Counted from the first letter of the stretch, positions 43,903 to 52,420 are shown. The stretch: 64,000 nucleotides of DNA from CAIXDN01 sp964482085 (GCA_964482085.1 CAYZVS010000002.1:33463-97462); one strand, 5' to 3'. The notes: a model not told the origin generated them from the letters alone. Numbers and translations: made by a program.

Positions 43903-44592
43903 TCAAGCCCCGTATCTCCGTTGTCTCGAATTGTATTCTTCCATAACCGCATCAATATCGCTTTCTTCAACAGAAGGCCAATTCTTTTTTAACCAGAAGA
44001 ACTCGCTATAAGCCGCTTGCCACAAAAGAAATCCGGATAAACGCTCTTCCCCACTCGTTCGTACAACCATGTCCGGATCGGGCATGTCAGGCCAATACAA
44101 ACGCTTTGCAACTGTTCCTTCGTCGATCGCTTCTACTGGTATCCCCTCCGCAACGATGTCTTTTATCGTATCGACCAATTCCGCACGTCCACCATAATTT
44201 AAACAAATAGCAAAAGTCATCGCATCAAAATCCTTGGTAGCCTCTTGAGCACGGTCAATCAATTCAAGAATGCGCGGCTTGAATCCTTCCCGCCGACCAA
44301 GGATCCGCAATCGAATTTTTCTGGAAATAAAATAATCTATTTCTTTGTCGAGCGCGTGTTCAAGTAGTGTCATTAAAAATCCGACTTCCGTCTCACTACG
44401 CTTCCAGTTTTCTGTAGAAAAAGCATACACCGTCAACGTTTCCATACCTTTCGCCAAGCACCAATCACCAACCTTTTTCATCGTCTCGTAACCAGCACGA
44501 TGCCCCTCGATACTTGGTAATCTCTTATCTTTAGCCCAACGGCGGTTGCCGTCCATAATCATCGCCAGGTGCTTGAGCCCGCTTGAAGACAT
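43903..44592 (-). CDS. uppS: Isoprenyl (undecaprenyl) diphosphate synthase
   Basis: 229 residues, cis-prenyltransferase. LAMIMDGNRRWAKDKRLPSIEGHRAGYETMKKV with the catalytic Asp, LTVYAFSTENWKRSETEV, FAICLNYGGRAELVD, and the C-terminal DMVVRTSGEERLSGFLLWQAAYSEFFWL binding isopentenyl diphosphate are all present. It supplies the lipid carrier for MurG/MraY and the glycan enzymes here. A TATCCT box (44601-44606) lies 8 nt before the ATG, so the mRNA is probably leaderless. Confidence 0.96.
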   Translation of the reverse strand: MSSSGLKHLAMIMDGNRRWAKDKRLPSIEGHRAGYETMKKVGDWCLAKGMETLTVYAFSTENWKRSETEVGFLMTLLEHALDKEIDYFISRKIRLRILGRREGFKPRILELIDRAQEATKDFDAMTFAICLNYGGRAELVDTIKDIVAEGIPVEAIDEGTVAKRLYWPDMPDPDMVVRTSGEERLSGFLLWQAAYSEFFWLKKNWPSVEESDIDAVMEEYNSRQRRYGA

Positions 44593-44681
44593 AATGGCTT
44601 AGGATAAGGCAAAAGACGATGATGAGTCAACTTGTGGATCGACACCGCTTCTGCCAATGTGTTCACGTCAAGGAGGAGACC

Positions 44682-44976
44682 ATGTCCTGTCCCCCTGTCA
44701 ATCGGGCCCGTGACGGCTTTCCGCTCCTAGAACAGAAAGCCATGAACTTTTACTGGCAACTCCCGACAGATACCTGCATCTCCGTATCTGAGCGCTACAC
44801 CTTTTGGCCCGCAACAATACCGATCCTATCGCGTCGAGTAAGTCGGATCCTACAACAATTCCCGGAAGCATCCCGCCAAATCGGACCGTTTATAGCGCGC
44901 AAAACCAATCTCCTCGTTCATCAGCGCCCCTTCAGAGGGCTTTGCCCCGCTCGTTGCTCGCACACTCGCCCCCTAA
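44682..44976 (+). other. Possible small orphan gene or frameshifted remnant
   Basis: The 440 bases between uppS and folD hold AAGGAGGAG (44670-44678) 3-6 nt before ATG 44682 and end with a terminator hairpin, the same layout as the other orphan genes. The frame from 44682 (MSCPPVNRARDGFPLLEQKA) does not stop before the hairpin and would run into folD. A protein-like end (SSFISAPSEGFAPLVARTLAP then TAA at 44974) is found in another frame, and a third frame looks plausible in between. This suggests a gene broken by frameshifts, or a misread; I cannot settle it. Confidence 0.35.
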
Positions 44977-44981
44977 AGTCT

Positions 44982-45012
44982 TTCCCCGCCTCCTACTCGA
45001 CGAGGCGGGGAA
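44982..45012 (+). terminator. Hairpin terminator before folD
   Basis: TTCCCCGCCTC pairs with GAGGCGGGGAA; TTTCGTTT follows. It separates the region at 44682-44976 from folD, whose -10 box comes directly after. Confidence 0.75.
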
Positions 45013-45032
45013 TTTCGTTTATCCTGCGCCGC

Positions 45033-45833
45033 ATGCATCTGATCGATGGCCAGGCTCTTGCCGCCAATATTCGCAAAGAAACCACTCAAGACGTAGCAGC
45101 CCTAGGCCGACGTCCACGTTTAAACGTGCTCCTGGTCGGGAATGACGCCGCATCTCGTCTATACGTCGGCTTAAAAGAAAAAGCGGGTCAAGAAGTCGGT
45201 ATTGATGTAACCGTAAGTCATCACCCGGCAACCGCTTCACAGACAGAATTAGAAACGATCATCGATACGTGGAATGAAAATCCATCCGTCGATGCTATTT
45301 TAATACAACTTCCCCTTCCTCCCGGTTTTGATACGGACGCACTCATTCAACGTATCGACATGAAAAAAGACGCCGATGGATTTCATCCAGAAAATCCGAA
45401 TCTCGTCTCACCTTTACATGAAGGCATTCTACGCTTGATCGCGTCGACACCTCTCAAGTTACCCGGAACGCAAGCAGTGATCGTTGCAAATTCCAACACC
45501 TTTGCTTTGCCACTTGAAAAACTTTTACAAACGGGAGGCGCTTCTGTCGAAATCATGCTTCCTGACGATCTGGTACTCTCGCGTCTTTCGGACGCCGACC
45601 TCGTGATCGCCGCCATTGGTCGCCCCCACTTTCTTCATGCAGCGATGCTCAAAAGTGATGCGATTCTCATCGATGTTGGTACAACGCGCGAAAACGGAAA
45701 AACACTTGGCGACTTTGATATCGACTCGATTCGTGAAACCGATTGCTGGCTTACGCCTGTACCGGGGGGAGTTGGCCCGATGACGGTGGCGCTCCTTCTG
45801 AAGAACGTGTTTCGTCTGGCCTCAATTGACTAA
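45033..45833 (+). CDS. folD: FolD-like methylenetetrahydrofolate dehydrogenase/cyclohydrolase
   Basis: 266 residues from ATG 45033, chosen because TATCCT (45020-45025) lies 7 nt before it. SRLYVGLKEKAGQEVGI has the catalytic Lys, VDAILIQLPLPPGFD and IDMKKDADGFHPEN the substrate region, and PVPGGVGPMTVALLL the C-terminal signature. FolD interconverts one-carbon folates with NADP. Odd: the usual nucleotide loop GRSxxVGxP reads VANSNTFALP, and the PCTPxG stretch is replaced by LVSPLHEGIL, so the dehydrogenase half may be impaired. The last 83 bases overlap the convergent membrane-protein gene. Confidence 0.88.
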   Translation: MHLIDGQALAANIRKETTQDVAALGRRPRLNVLLVGNDAASRLYVGLKEKAGQEVGIDVTVSHHPATASQTELETIIDTWNENPSVDAILIQLPLPPGFDTDALIQRIDMKKDADGFHPENPNLVSPLHEGILRLIASTPLKLPGTQAVIVANSNTFALPLEKLLQTGGASVEIMLPDDLVLSRLSDADLVIAAIGRPHFLHAAMLKSDAILIDVGTTRENGKTLGDFDIDSIRETDCWLTPVPGGVGPMTVALLLKNVFRLASID

Positions 45834-46233
45834 TCTCTTTTTGTTGCTTACTACGAACTCGCCAAGCCGCCAAGAATGTTCCGACAACATACACAACTAA
45901 TATCGCCAAACTATGCCAGTTGTAGCTGGTTGCTGCTTGAGAAAAATCCGCACCCGTTCTCCAAACCGCGATCGCAATTTCCAACCCTGTTCCAATAACG
46001 ATATTCACTGCACTCACAACTACCGCGTCAATATAGGACGGAATATGTCTACCAAACGTCCAACGCGAAAAGACGTAGGTAATAACAAAATGCAAGACAT
46101 AGGCCACCGGAATATAACTCCACTCCGGAAACGGGCTCCACTCAACCCAAGTTAACGCATACAAAAATGTCGTGATGACAAGCACGCGTGGAATGAGAAA
46201 AAACAATGATCGGAAAAAAATATGCTTGTTCAT
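45751..46233 (-). CDS. Four-helix membrane protein, GtrA-like
   Basis: 160 residues, with four hydrophobic helices (LFFLIPRVLVITTFLYALTW, SYIPVAYVLHFVITYVFSRWTF, AVVVSAVNIVIGTGLEIAIAV and SLAILVVYVVGTFLAAWRV). The FVITYVFSRWTFGR segment recalls the GtrA family, proposed to flip polyprenyl-linked sugars, but the match is loose. The final 25 or so residues (hydrophilic, Pro/Ser-rich) are encoded antisense to folD. It overlaps the transporter upstream by 4 nt. Confidence 0.65.
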   Translation of the reverse strand: MNKHIFFRSLFFLIPRVLVITTFLYALTWVEWSPFPEWSYIPVAYVLHFVITYVFSRWTFGRHIPSYIDAVVVSAVNIVIGTGLEIAIAVWRTGADFSQAATSYNWHSLAILVVYVVGTFLAAWRVRSKQQKEISQLRPDETRSSEGAPPSSGQLPPVQA

Positions 46234-47372
46234 AGAGATTCACGTAATAGAATACGCTCAAAAAGTCCAAACAGATAGATGCCAGAAAGCATAACAATCA
46301 CAAACAAGCCAAGGAGCTTGGTCGACGCTCTCCGCTCTTTTTCAAATGCTTTAAACGCCATCGCGCAAATCATCAACCCATTGATCCCCACAAAAACGGA
46401 ACCGATAAACCCGATCGTACCTAAAAAATCACGAGAAAAGGTTATCAACATCAATAGAGGAAGTCCCAAAGCAACGGCGATTGCTTGTTGAGCATTTAAA
46501 CGGAAATCCAAATCAAGCGTTTCCTTAAGGTCTTCGGCAATATTCAAATAAGCCGTCATAACGGCAAGCAAACCAAGAACCGGAACGAGCAAAGCCCATC
46601 CGGAAGGTAACACGGAAACAATTTCCGGAACGGTACGTATCGGAAAGCCTCGAGCCGCCAAGTAAAGCGTAACCCCAAACATCCAAGAAAGAAGCGCCGA
46701 CACAAAACTTCCAATTCCGACAGCCCAATACGCTTCACGTTTATTTTTTCTTGTTAACTCAACAACTTCACCAACAGAAGAAAGTCCTGAAAGAGAGTAC
46801 AGGAAGATACCAAACGGTAAAAACCACTGAACCGATCTTGGTGATGTCACCACAGCCAAATCAACCAATGGCCACGCGACAACAACCGCCAATAAAACCG
46901 TCACCATTTTTGCGCTTGTCGCAAAGCTATTGACCTTTGCGACAGCTTTCATCCCAAATAAAATCGTTACGCCTCCACCGATCCAAAAAATGACTTGCCA
47001 AAGTCCTACCGGCGCCTGAATACCAAGCGCATGCGCAATAATCGAGAAAAACTCTCCACCTAAAATAAGATAGGCAAAGATCGATGCAACAAGTTGGAGT
47101 GGGTACGTTAAGCTAGCTACAACGTGAAAAAATGGATCAAGGTGACGCGAGACAAGCCCAGTCAAGCGCATGCGCTTGTTCTCGTGCATGAGCAGTCCAG
47201 CAAACAACAAATGTGTGAGCAGTACCGCCGTCGCTAGTAGCCAAAACAATATCGTCCCCGGCCAAAAACCAACCGCAGAAAAAGCCGCAGGCAAACCAAA
47301 AATTCCGGCCCCAATAATAGTCCCGACCAAACCTAGGCTGGCGTAAAGAACAGAACGTGCACGCACTTTCAT
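46230..47372 (-). CDS. Aromatic amino acid permease-like transporter
   Basis: 380 residues, eleven or so membrane helices. LVGTIIGAGIFGLPAAFSAVGF is the unwound first helix of the amino acid transporter fold as in the HAAAP (Tyr/Trp permease) family; FGIFLYSLSGLSSVGEVVELTRKNKREA is the family's middle signature. Probably proton-driven uptake of an amino acid, fitting a scavenging lifestyle. The start is ATG 47372: a perfect TATAAT (47380-47385) stands 7 nt upstream, excluding longer readings. Confidence 0.82.
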   Translation of the reverse strand: MKVRARSVLYASLGLVGTIIGAGIFGLPAAFSAVGFWPGTILFWLLATAVLLTHLLFAGLLMHENKRMRLTGLVSRHLDPFFHVVASLTYPLQLVASIFAYLILGGEFFSIIAHALGIQAPVGLWQVIFWIGGGVTILFGMKAVAKVNSFATSAKMVTVLLAVVVAWPLVDLAVVTSPRSVQWFLPFGIFLYSLSGLSSVGEVVELTRKNKREAYWAVGIGSFVSALLSWMFGVTLYLAARGFPIRTVPEIVSVLPSGWALLVPVLGLLAVMTAYLNIAEDLKETLDLDFRLNAQQAIAVALGLPLLMLITFSRDFLGTIGFIGSVFVGINGLMICAMAFKAFEKERRASTKLLGLFVIVMLSGIYLFGLFERILLRESL

Positions 47373-47490
47373 TCCTTGCATTATAGCAGAGGCCGAAAAA
47401 CCCCTTAACTTGCGTCGTAAAACACCCAAAAATGCGCCATATTTTACTTACCTTGCAAGCCGACATTCCTCGCCGTAAGGTAGCCCCGAT

Positions 47491-48966
47491 ATGTCTGAGC
47501 TTGAGCGCCTGACACCGCAAAACCTAGAAGCGGAACAATCATTTTTAGGTTCCTTGCTTTTAGACAAAGACGCCATCATTAAGGTGGCGGACATGTTGCA
47601 GCCAGAAGATTTTTATCACGATAAACATCGCCGCATCTTTGATGCGATGATCGATCTCTACCGCAAATCAGATCCGATCGATCTGTTATCGCTCGGTAAT
47701 CGCCTCCAAGAAAAATCCGAACTTGAGCATATCGGTGGTCGCGCAGAACTCATCAGTCTCGCCAACGCCGTTCCTACAGCAAGTCACGTTGTTCATTATG
47801 CAGAGATCATTCAGAAGAAAGCGACCATGCGTCGCTTACTTCAAGCGGCCGGAGAAATCACCGCCCTCGGCTATGAAGCCGCCGAGGATGTGGCCGTTCT
47901 CCTGGATCAAGCAGAGAGCAAACTTTTTAACGTCTCCCAAAAATTTCTCAAGCGCTCGTTCACGCCCATCCGCGACGTCCTTGCCGATGCCTTTGATCGT
48001 ATTGATGAATTGCATCGTGAAAAAGGCAAACTTCGCGGAGTCTCTTCCGGATATACCGATCTCGACAGCATGCTTGGTGGTTTCCAAAAATCCGACTTAA
48101 TCGTCCTCGCCGCTCGTCCGTCTTGCGGAAAAACCTCGCTCGCCTTGGACGTCGCACGTTTTGCCGCGGTCAAACAAAAAATTCCTACAGGAATCTTCTC
48201 ATTGGAAATGAGCAAAGAACAGCTTGTGGACCGTATGATTTGTGCGGAAGCCAATGTTGACTTGTGGCGTATGCGTACCGGAAAACTCCACGACAGTGGT
48301 GAAAACGACGAATTTCCGCGCATCGGTCATGCCCTCGGCGTCCTGTCAGAAGCACCTATCTTCATCGATGACTCTGCTTCAGCAAACATCATGGAAATCC
48401 GTACAAAGGCCCGCCGACTTCAAATGGAACATGGCCTCGGTATGCTGGTCATCGACTACTTACAGCTCATGGAGGGACGCAGCAAAAACACAGACAACCG
48501 TGTGCAAGAAGTGGCAGAAATCACGCGTGGTCTCAAATCCATTGCACGTGAATTAAACGTACCAGTGATCGCTCTCTCCCAGCTCTCACGTTCTGTCGAA
48601 TTACAAAAACCCGCCATTCCGCGTCTCGCCCACTTGCGTGAATCAGGTTCCATTGAGCAAGATGCTGACGTCGTTCTCTTTATTTATCGTAAAGCGCAAG
48701 ATAAAAACTTCCGGCCAGAAGATCTTTCACCTGAAGAACAAAACACGGCAGAGATTCATATCGCTAAGCATCGTAACGGTCCAACGGGCGTCGTGAAGCT
48801 GTTCTTTGACGCCGCCCGAGCCAGTTTCCGTAACCTATCCAAACATGACATGATGGGAGGCCGCCCCCTACCTCCCGGTCCAACAGGTACGCCACTTGCG
48901 TCAGCTCCATCCGGAGGAAACCTCCCTCCCGGTTCACCCATGGTCGGTTCCGGCGTTCCGTTCTAA
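47491..48966 (+). CDS. dnaB: Replicative DNA helicase
   Basis: 491 residues. N-terminal domain PQNLEAEQSFLGSLLLDKDAI, linker helix, and RecA-type motor: GYTDLDSMLGGFQKSDLIVLAARPSCGKTSLALD (Walker A; Ser-Cys in place of usual Ser-Met), GIFSLEMSKEQLVDRM, MLVIDYLQLMEG (Walker B), VPVIALSQLSRSVE and HLRESGSIEQDADVVLFIYR with the arginine finger region. The C-terminal tail is Gly/Pro-rich. First gene of dnaB-ybaB-recR. Promoter TTGCAA-17-TAAGGT, 9 nt before the ATG. Confidence 0.97.
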   Translation: MSELERLTPQNLEAEQSFLGSLLLDKDAIIKVADMLQPEDFYHDKHRRIFDAMIDLYRKSDPIDLLSLGNRLQEKSELEHIGGRAELISLANAVPTASHVVHYAEIIQKKATMRRLLQAAGEITALGYEAAEDVAVLLDQAESKLFNVSQKFLKRSFTPIRDVLADAFDRIDELHREKGKLRGVSSGYTDLDSMLGGFQKSDLIVLAARPSCGKTSLALDVARFAAVKQKIPTGIFSLEMSKEQLVDRMICAEANVDLWRMRTGKLHDSGENDEFPRIGHALGVLSEAPIFIDDSASANIMEIRTKARRLQMEHGLGMLVIDYLQLMEGRSKNTDNRVQEVAEITRGLKSIARELNVPVIALSQLSRSVELQKPAIPRLAHLRESGSIEQDADVVLFIYRKAQDKNFRPEDLSPEEQNTAEIHIAKHRNGPTGVVKLFFDAARASFRNLSKHDMMGGRPLPPGPTGTPLASAPSGGNLPPGSPMVGSGVPF

Positions 48967-48981
48967 ACTATCCAAACGAAT

Positions 48982-49290
48982 ATGTTCAACAAACTCAAAC
49001 AGTTCAAAGATCTCAAGGACAAAGCTAAACAAATCCAAACCGTTCTTGCGCAAGAAACCGCAGAAGGTGAAGCCGCTTGGGGTAAAGTAAAAGTAAAAAT
49101 GAATGGCAATCAACAAGTCTTAAATGTCACAATCGATCCATCCGTAATGGATAATCGTGAAAAACTCCAAGACCATGTCCGCGATGCCATCAACGACGCC
49201 GTCAAAAAGATCCAAACCGTCATGGCCAAGAAACTCAAAGAAACCGGCGGTCTCGACCTCGCAAATGAAATGGGCGATCTCATGAAGTAA
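48982..49290 (+). CDS. ybaB: YbaB/EbfC nucleoid-associated protein
   Basis: 102 residues. Helical ends around a central sheet with VKVKMNGNQQVLNVTIDPSVM, as in the YbaB/EbfC family, which forms tweezer-shaped dimers on DNA. It stands between dnaB and recR, its usual partner, with gaps of 15 and 1 bases. Confidence 0.94.
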   Translation: MFNKLKQFKDLKDKAKQIQTVLAQETAEGEAAWGKVKVKMNGNQQVLNVTIDPSVMDNREKLQDHVRDAINDAVKKIQTVMAKKLKETGGLDLANEMGDLMK

Positions 49291-49291
49291 A

Positions 49292-49894
49292 ATGGCAAAC
49301 CTCCCCGACCCAATTCAGAATGCCGCCTCGGCTTTCGACGGCCTCCCTGGCGTCGGACCCCGGGCGGCTTTGCGATACGCCTATTTCCTTGTCACGCAAC
49401 CAAAAGAAGTCGTAGAACGTTTTGCACGCGCGCTGCAATCGTTGGCAGAAAAAGTACAAACCTGTGAAGTCTGCGGCCAATGGTCGGACCGATCCCCGTG
49501 CTCCATCTGTTCCGATCCAGCCCGTGACACCTCTATTCTTTGCGTTGTTGCCACCTCCCCCGATGTCCGCTCTGTAGAAGAAACCAGCGTCTTCAAAGGT
49601 CGATATCACGTCCTAGGCGGTACCATCGACCCGATTGAAGGACGGACACCAGATACACTCACCATTACAAAATTACTTTCCAAAATCCGTCTCCCCGACT
49701 CCGGTATTAAAGAAGTCATCCTCGCCCTAGACGCAGATGTACCCGGTGACGTCACCACGCTTTATATTCGTAAACAACTGGAATCCCTGCCTGTAAAAGT
49801 AACTCGACTCGCACGCGGCCTTCCAACCGGCGCAGCCCTCGAATACGCCGACGCACACACACTTGCCGACGCCCTCAAAAATCGTCGCGAATAA
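49292..49894 (+). CDS. recR: Recombination protein RecR
   Basis: 200 residues. Helix-hairpin-helix LPGVGPRAALRYAYFL, zinc finger CEVCGQWSDRSPCSIC (four Cys), Toprim EVILALDADVPGDVTTLYI and the C-terminal VTRLARGLPTGAALEYADAHTLADAL. With RecO/RecF it loads RecA on gapped DNA; its partners are not in this window. Confidence 0.97.
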   Translation: MANLPDPIQNAASAFDGLPGVGPRAALRYAYFLVTQPKEVVERFARALQSLAEKVQTCEVCGQWSDRSPCSICSDPARDTSILCVVATSPDVRSVEETSVFKGRYHVLGGTIDPIEGRTPDTLTITKLLSKIRLPDSGIKEVILALDADVPGDVTTLYIRKQLESLPVKVTRLARGLPTGAALEYADAHTLADALKNRRE

Positions 49895-49926
49895 TAAAAA
49901 AGCTCTCCATGTAGGAGAGCTTTTTT
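49895..49926. terminator. Bidirectional hairpin terminator
   Basis: AAAAAAGCTCTCC pairs with GGAGAGCTTTTTT between recR and the convergent rplU. Confidence 0.93.
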
Positions 49927-49927
49927 A

Positions 49928-50230
49928 TTACGCGATCTTGGTAATCTTTACCTTGGTGAAATGCTGACGGTGTCCGGTACGGCGCGTGTAACGGCTCTTA
50001 GCCTTATACTTCACGACACTGATTTTGGCATCGCGACCATGCGCGACAATCTCTCCGGAAACTTTGCCAGAAATAAACGGCGTTCCGAGATCCATTTTAT
50101 CACCCTCAAAGGTGAGCAACGTTTCAAAAGAAACAGTCTCGCCCTGCTGAGCTTCCAACTTCTCGATGGACAAAACATCGCCCACTTTGACGAGGTATTG
50201 CTTGCCACCGGTTTTAATTACAGCATTCAT
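49928..50230 (-). CDS. rplU: Ribosomal protein L21
   Basis: 100 residues. AVIKTGGKQYLVKVGDVLSIEKL at the start and YKAKSRYTRRTGHRQHFTKVKITKI at the end are the L21 signatures. It binds 23S rRNA near L20. Promoter TTGACA-17-TAAGCT at 50252-50280, then a short leader. It is separated from rpmA, its usual operon partner. Confidence 0.97.
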   Translation of the reverse strand: MNAVIKTGGKQYLVKVGDVLSIEKLEAQQGETVSFETLLTFEGDKMDLGTPFISGKVSGEIVAHGRDAKISVVKYKAKSRYTRRTGHRQHFTKVKITKIA

Positions 50231-50251
50231 ATATATAGTGAGAATGGGCGT

Positions 50252-50280
50252 AGCTTAGCGGAACCGTCCGAGTCTGTCAA
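50252..50280 (-). promoter_or_regulatory. Promoter of rplU
   Basis: Minus strand: TTGACA (50275-50280), 17-bp spacer, TAAGCT (50252-50257). Confidence 0.7.
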
Positions 50281-50304
50281 CCCAAGGACTCTTCCATTTT
50301 TTGG

Positions 50305-50847
50305 CTAAAAACCGAGCTCATCCCCCACCTTAAGCCCATATCGCTCAACCCCTCCAGCCGTTAATTCCAACACCTCATCCGCCAAAGCTTTAGGCGTATA
50401 GGTCTTTGGAATCCCGGCCGTTTCACTCGGCGGAGGCATATTTCTGGCGATCTCCACAATCACTCCATCTCTAAGCCAAATCATGTCCAGCGCAAAATTC
50501 ATGTGATACATCCAAAAGGTATGTATATCGACATTAGGCATGACAAATAAGAGTCCTTGGTCATCCGCCATACGCGGTCGATCCGATAAACCCTGCTGAA
50601 TACCCGCATTATCGCTTACAGTCTCGAGTCTAAGAATCTGCCCCTTCACATCGACCTCTCGCAAAACAGAAACCTTGTTGCCTTCTTCACTGTTATATCG
50701 AAAATTCCAAGTGACCGTATCACCCGTATATTCCTGAACTGTCTCTTGTATCGATGACCAAATACCGGGACCTGCAAGTGTCAGTCCAAAACCAACGAGA
50801 CACAGAAGAATAAGAAAAGCTTTCCAAGCGCTAAATGAAAATCCCAT
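50305..50847 (-). CDS. DUF192 protein with N-terminal membrane anchor
   Basis: 180 residues. The N-terminal helix AFLILLCLVGFGLTLAGPGIW is an anchor or uncleaved signal; the DUF192 domain has RLETVSDNAGIQQGLSDRPRMADDQGLLFVMP, FWMYHMNFALDMIWLRDGVIVEI and ALADEVLELTAGGVERYGLKVGDEL, all typical. The function of the family is unknown; proteins of this type are exported. I begin at ATG 50847, 1 base from the WecA-like gene; the two probably form an operon. Confidence 0.9.
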   Translation of the reverse strand: MGFSFSAWKAFLILLCLVGFGLTLAGPGIWSSIQETVQEYTGDTVTWNFRYNSEEGNKVSVLREVDVKGQILRLETVSDNAGIQQGLSDRPRMADDQGLLFVMPNVDIHTFWMYHMNFALDMIWLRDGVIVEIARNMPPPSETAGIPKTYTPKALADEVLELTAGGVERYGLKVGDELGF

Positions 50848-50848
50848 A

Positions 50849-51853
50849 TTAATTTTGTTTTGCACGGGCGTATTTTCCCGCAATAAATGAAAGCCCTGCC
50901 GTAGCCACAAACAAAAAACCAAGCACCGCAACTTTACCGCGCGTCTGTAACGATAAGGCCAAGAGTCCGCATAGCAACGAAAGTCCCCACATCACCATCA
51001 CAACTTGTCTTTGTGATAATCCTGCATCGAGCAATTTAAAATGAAGATGCGTCTTATCACCTCTAAACGGCGAGACTCCACGCAACATTCTTCCCGTAAT
51101 CACTAGTGATGCATCCATCAATGGAAGTCCAAGAGCCATAAGCCCAGTCGCGAGCTTTGCGCTGCCCACGATCGAGAGAAATCCTAAACAAAATCCCGCA
51201 ATCGTACTCCCCGACTCTCCCAAGAAATGTTTAGCTGGAAAAAAGTTCGATGGCAAAAATCCCAAGTATGCTCCACCAACAATCGCCGCGAGTAACGCCA
51301 CATCAGGTTGAAAAAACTTTCCAAGCGCTAAAGCGATAATCAAAAAACTTCCGATAACCGTTTGGCCAGTAACGAGACCATCAACACCATCCATTAACTT
51401 TGTTGCATAGGTAACAGCCAGCATCCAAAGAATAGTTGGTAAAACCGTCCAAGGCAAAAAATACGGACTCCCATCACCCCAATTAGTAATATGTGTTATC
51501 CGTGTTCCAGTCACAGCGACGATAATCGCTGCAGCAATTGGAAAAAGGATCTGTACACCAGGCGGAAGATCAAATCGATCATCCAACAAACCTCCAAACA
51601 ACAAGACCAAAATTCCTACAATAAACCCTCCAAGCTGAAGAGTGATCGGCATGGCGATGAGGATCGAGATAATGATCGTCACGGCGATACCAAGACCTCC
51701 CCATAATGCAACCGGTCGGTCATGAATCTTTCTTCCACCTTTTGGTTGATCAACTGCGCCAACCTTGAACGCCAATCGCCGAATATAAAAAGACGCAAAA
51801 AGACTAGCTGCCGCCACGCATAAAAAGATAAAAATTTGCTCAAGATAAGCCAT
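50849..51853 (-). CDS. WecA/MraY-family sugar-1-phosphate transferase, altered site
   Basis: 334 residues, about ten membrane helices. GGRKIHDRPVALWGGLGI and LFGGLLDDRFDLPP (first Asp pair) fit the polyprenyl-phosphate GlcNAc-1-phosphate transferases (WecA/TagO). THLHFKLLDAGLSQRQVV is the basic HxH loop. Two catalytic positions are changed: the Asn of NxxDGxDGL is Lys (TKLMDGVDGL), and the third Asp is Glu (FLGESGST in place of MGDSGS). Either specificity or activity may differ. It would start the surface glycan continued by the GT26 enzyme. ATG 51853 chosen; GTG 51871 also possible. Confidence 0.85.
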   Translation of the reverse strand: MAYLEQIFIFLCVAAASLFASFYIRRLAFKVGAVDQPKGGRKIHDRPVALWGGLGIAVTIIISILIAMPITLQLGGFIVGILVLLFGGLLDDRFDLPPGVQILFPIAAAIIVAVTGTRITHITNWGDGSPYFLPWTVLPTILWMLAVTYATKLMDGVDGLVTGQTVIGSFLIIALALGKFFQPDVALLAAIVGGAYLGFLPSNFFPAKHFLGESGSTIAGFCLGFLSIVGSAKLATGLMALGLPLMDASLVITGRMLRGVSPFRGDKTHLHFKLLDAGLSQRQVVMVMWGLSLLCGLLALSLQTRGKVAVLGFLFVATAGLSFIAGKYARAKQN

Positions 51854-51883
51854 TAACTGCCATGATTTCACGTCTCCAGACGA

Positions 51884-51889
51884 TTGACA
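51884..51889 (+). promoter_or_regulatory. -35 box of the orphan gene at 51930
   Basis: TTGACA, followed by a TGATAATGATCTAGT region with no single clear -10, then TTGGAGGACGCC before ATG 51930. Confidence 0.4.
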
Positions 51890-51929
51890 AATGCATGTGA
51901 TAATGATCTAGTCTTTATTGGAGGACGCC

Positions 51930-52394
51930 ATGGACAATAGCAACGAGGAACGCTCAACCGTCCCGCCTCCGCCGGATGGTCCACTCTTCACGGTGCAACT
52001 CTTTTATCCCAACAACATTCCTCTCGCCAAGCAAGTTGCGCTCTACCTGAAAGCACAGGTTCACGTAGAAAACTACATGCTACACACGATCGAGCTGGAA
52101 CAGCTATCCAGTGGAATGCACAACGTCAATGCCAACCTCATCATCGTGGCTATCGACGAATTCTGTGACCTGAGAGAAATCTTCTTCGGAGTACAACGCT
52201 ACTTCCGTAAAACCGCACCCATCATCGTCCATCTCGCCGCTCCGGTAGAAATGGATGAGTCCGTTCTGGAGAACTATCCCGTGATCGGCACCTTTGCCCA
52301 GTACGACTTTGATGCGCTTATCTCGCTCGTTAAAGCCGCCATCGCCAACAAACTTGTTTCTCTCGATGAGGAACTCATCATCGATGTAGACTGA
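51930..52394 (+). CDS. Orphan protein, receiver-like fold suspected
   Basis: 154 residues from the ATG led by TTGGAGG. After a disordered N-terminus (DNSNEERSTVPPPPDGP), the pattern of strands and helices (LFTVQLFYP, ANLIIVAIDEF, APIIVHLAAPVEM, PVIGTFAQYDFDALISLVKAAIANKL) resembles a response-regulator receiver or other flavodoxin-like fold. No clear phospho-acceptor or switch Lys can be assigned, so it could be a pseudo-receiver. Monocistronic, with terminator 2 bases after the stop; no kinase is near. Confidence 0.6.
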   Translation: MDNSNEERSTVPPPPDGPLFTVQLFYPNNIPLAKQVALYLKAQVHVENYMLHTIELEQLSSGMHNVNANLIIVAIDEFCDLREIFFGVQRYFRKTAPIIVHLAAPVEMDESVLENYPVIGTFAQYDFDALISLVKAAIANKLVSLDEELIIDVD

Positions 52395-52420
52395 CCCCCG
52401 ATTGCTTATGTGATCGGGGT
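52394..52420. terminator. Hairpin terminator
   Basis: ACCCCCGAT pairs with ATCGGGGT across a loop, followed by TTCTGTTTTT on the plus strand; it also lies at the end of the convergent Clp gene. Confidence 0.75.

Noticed and set aside
44619..45032. Fusion of the upstream frame with folD.
   Set aside because: A terminator hairpin and a leaderless -10 box lie between, and FolD homology begins at 45033.
47430..47490. Replication origin near dnaB.
   Set aside because: No dnaA, DnaA-box cluster or AT-rich unwinding region is seen; dnaB-ybaB-recR alone is not evidence.
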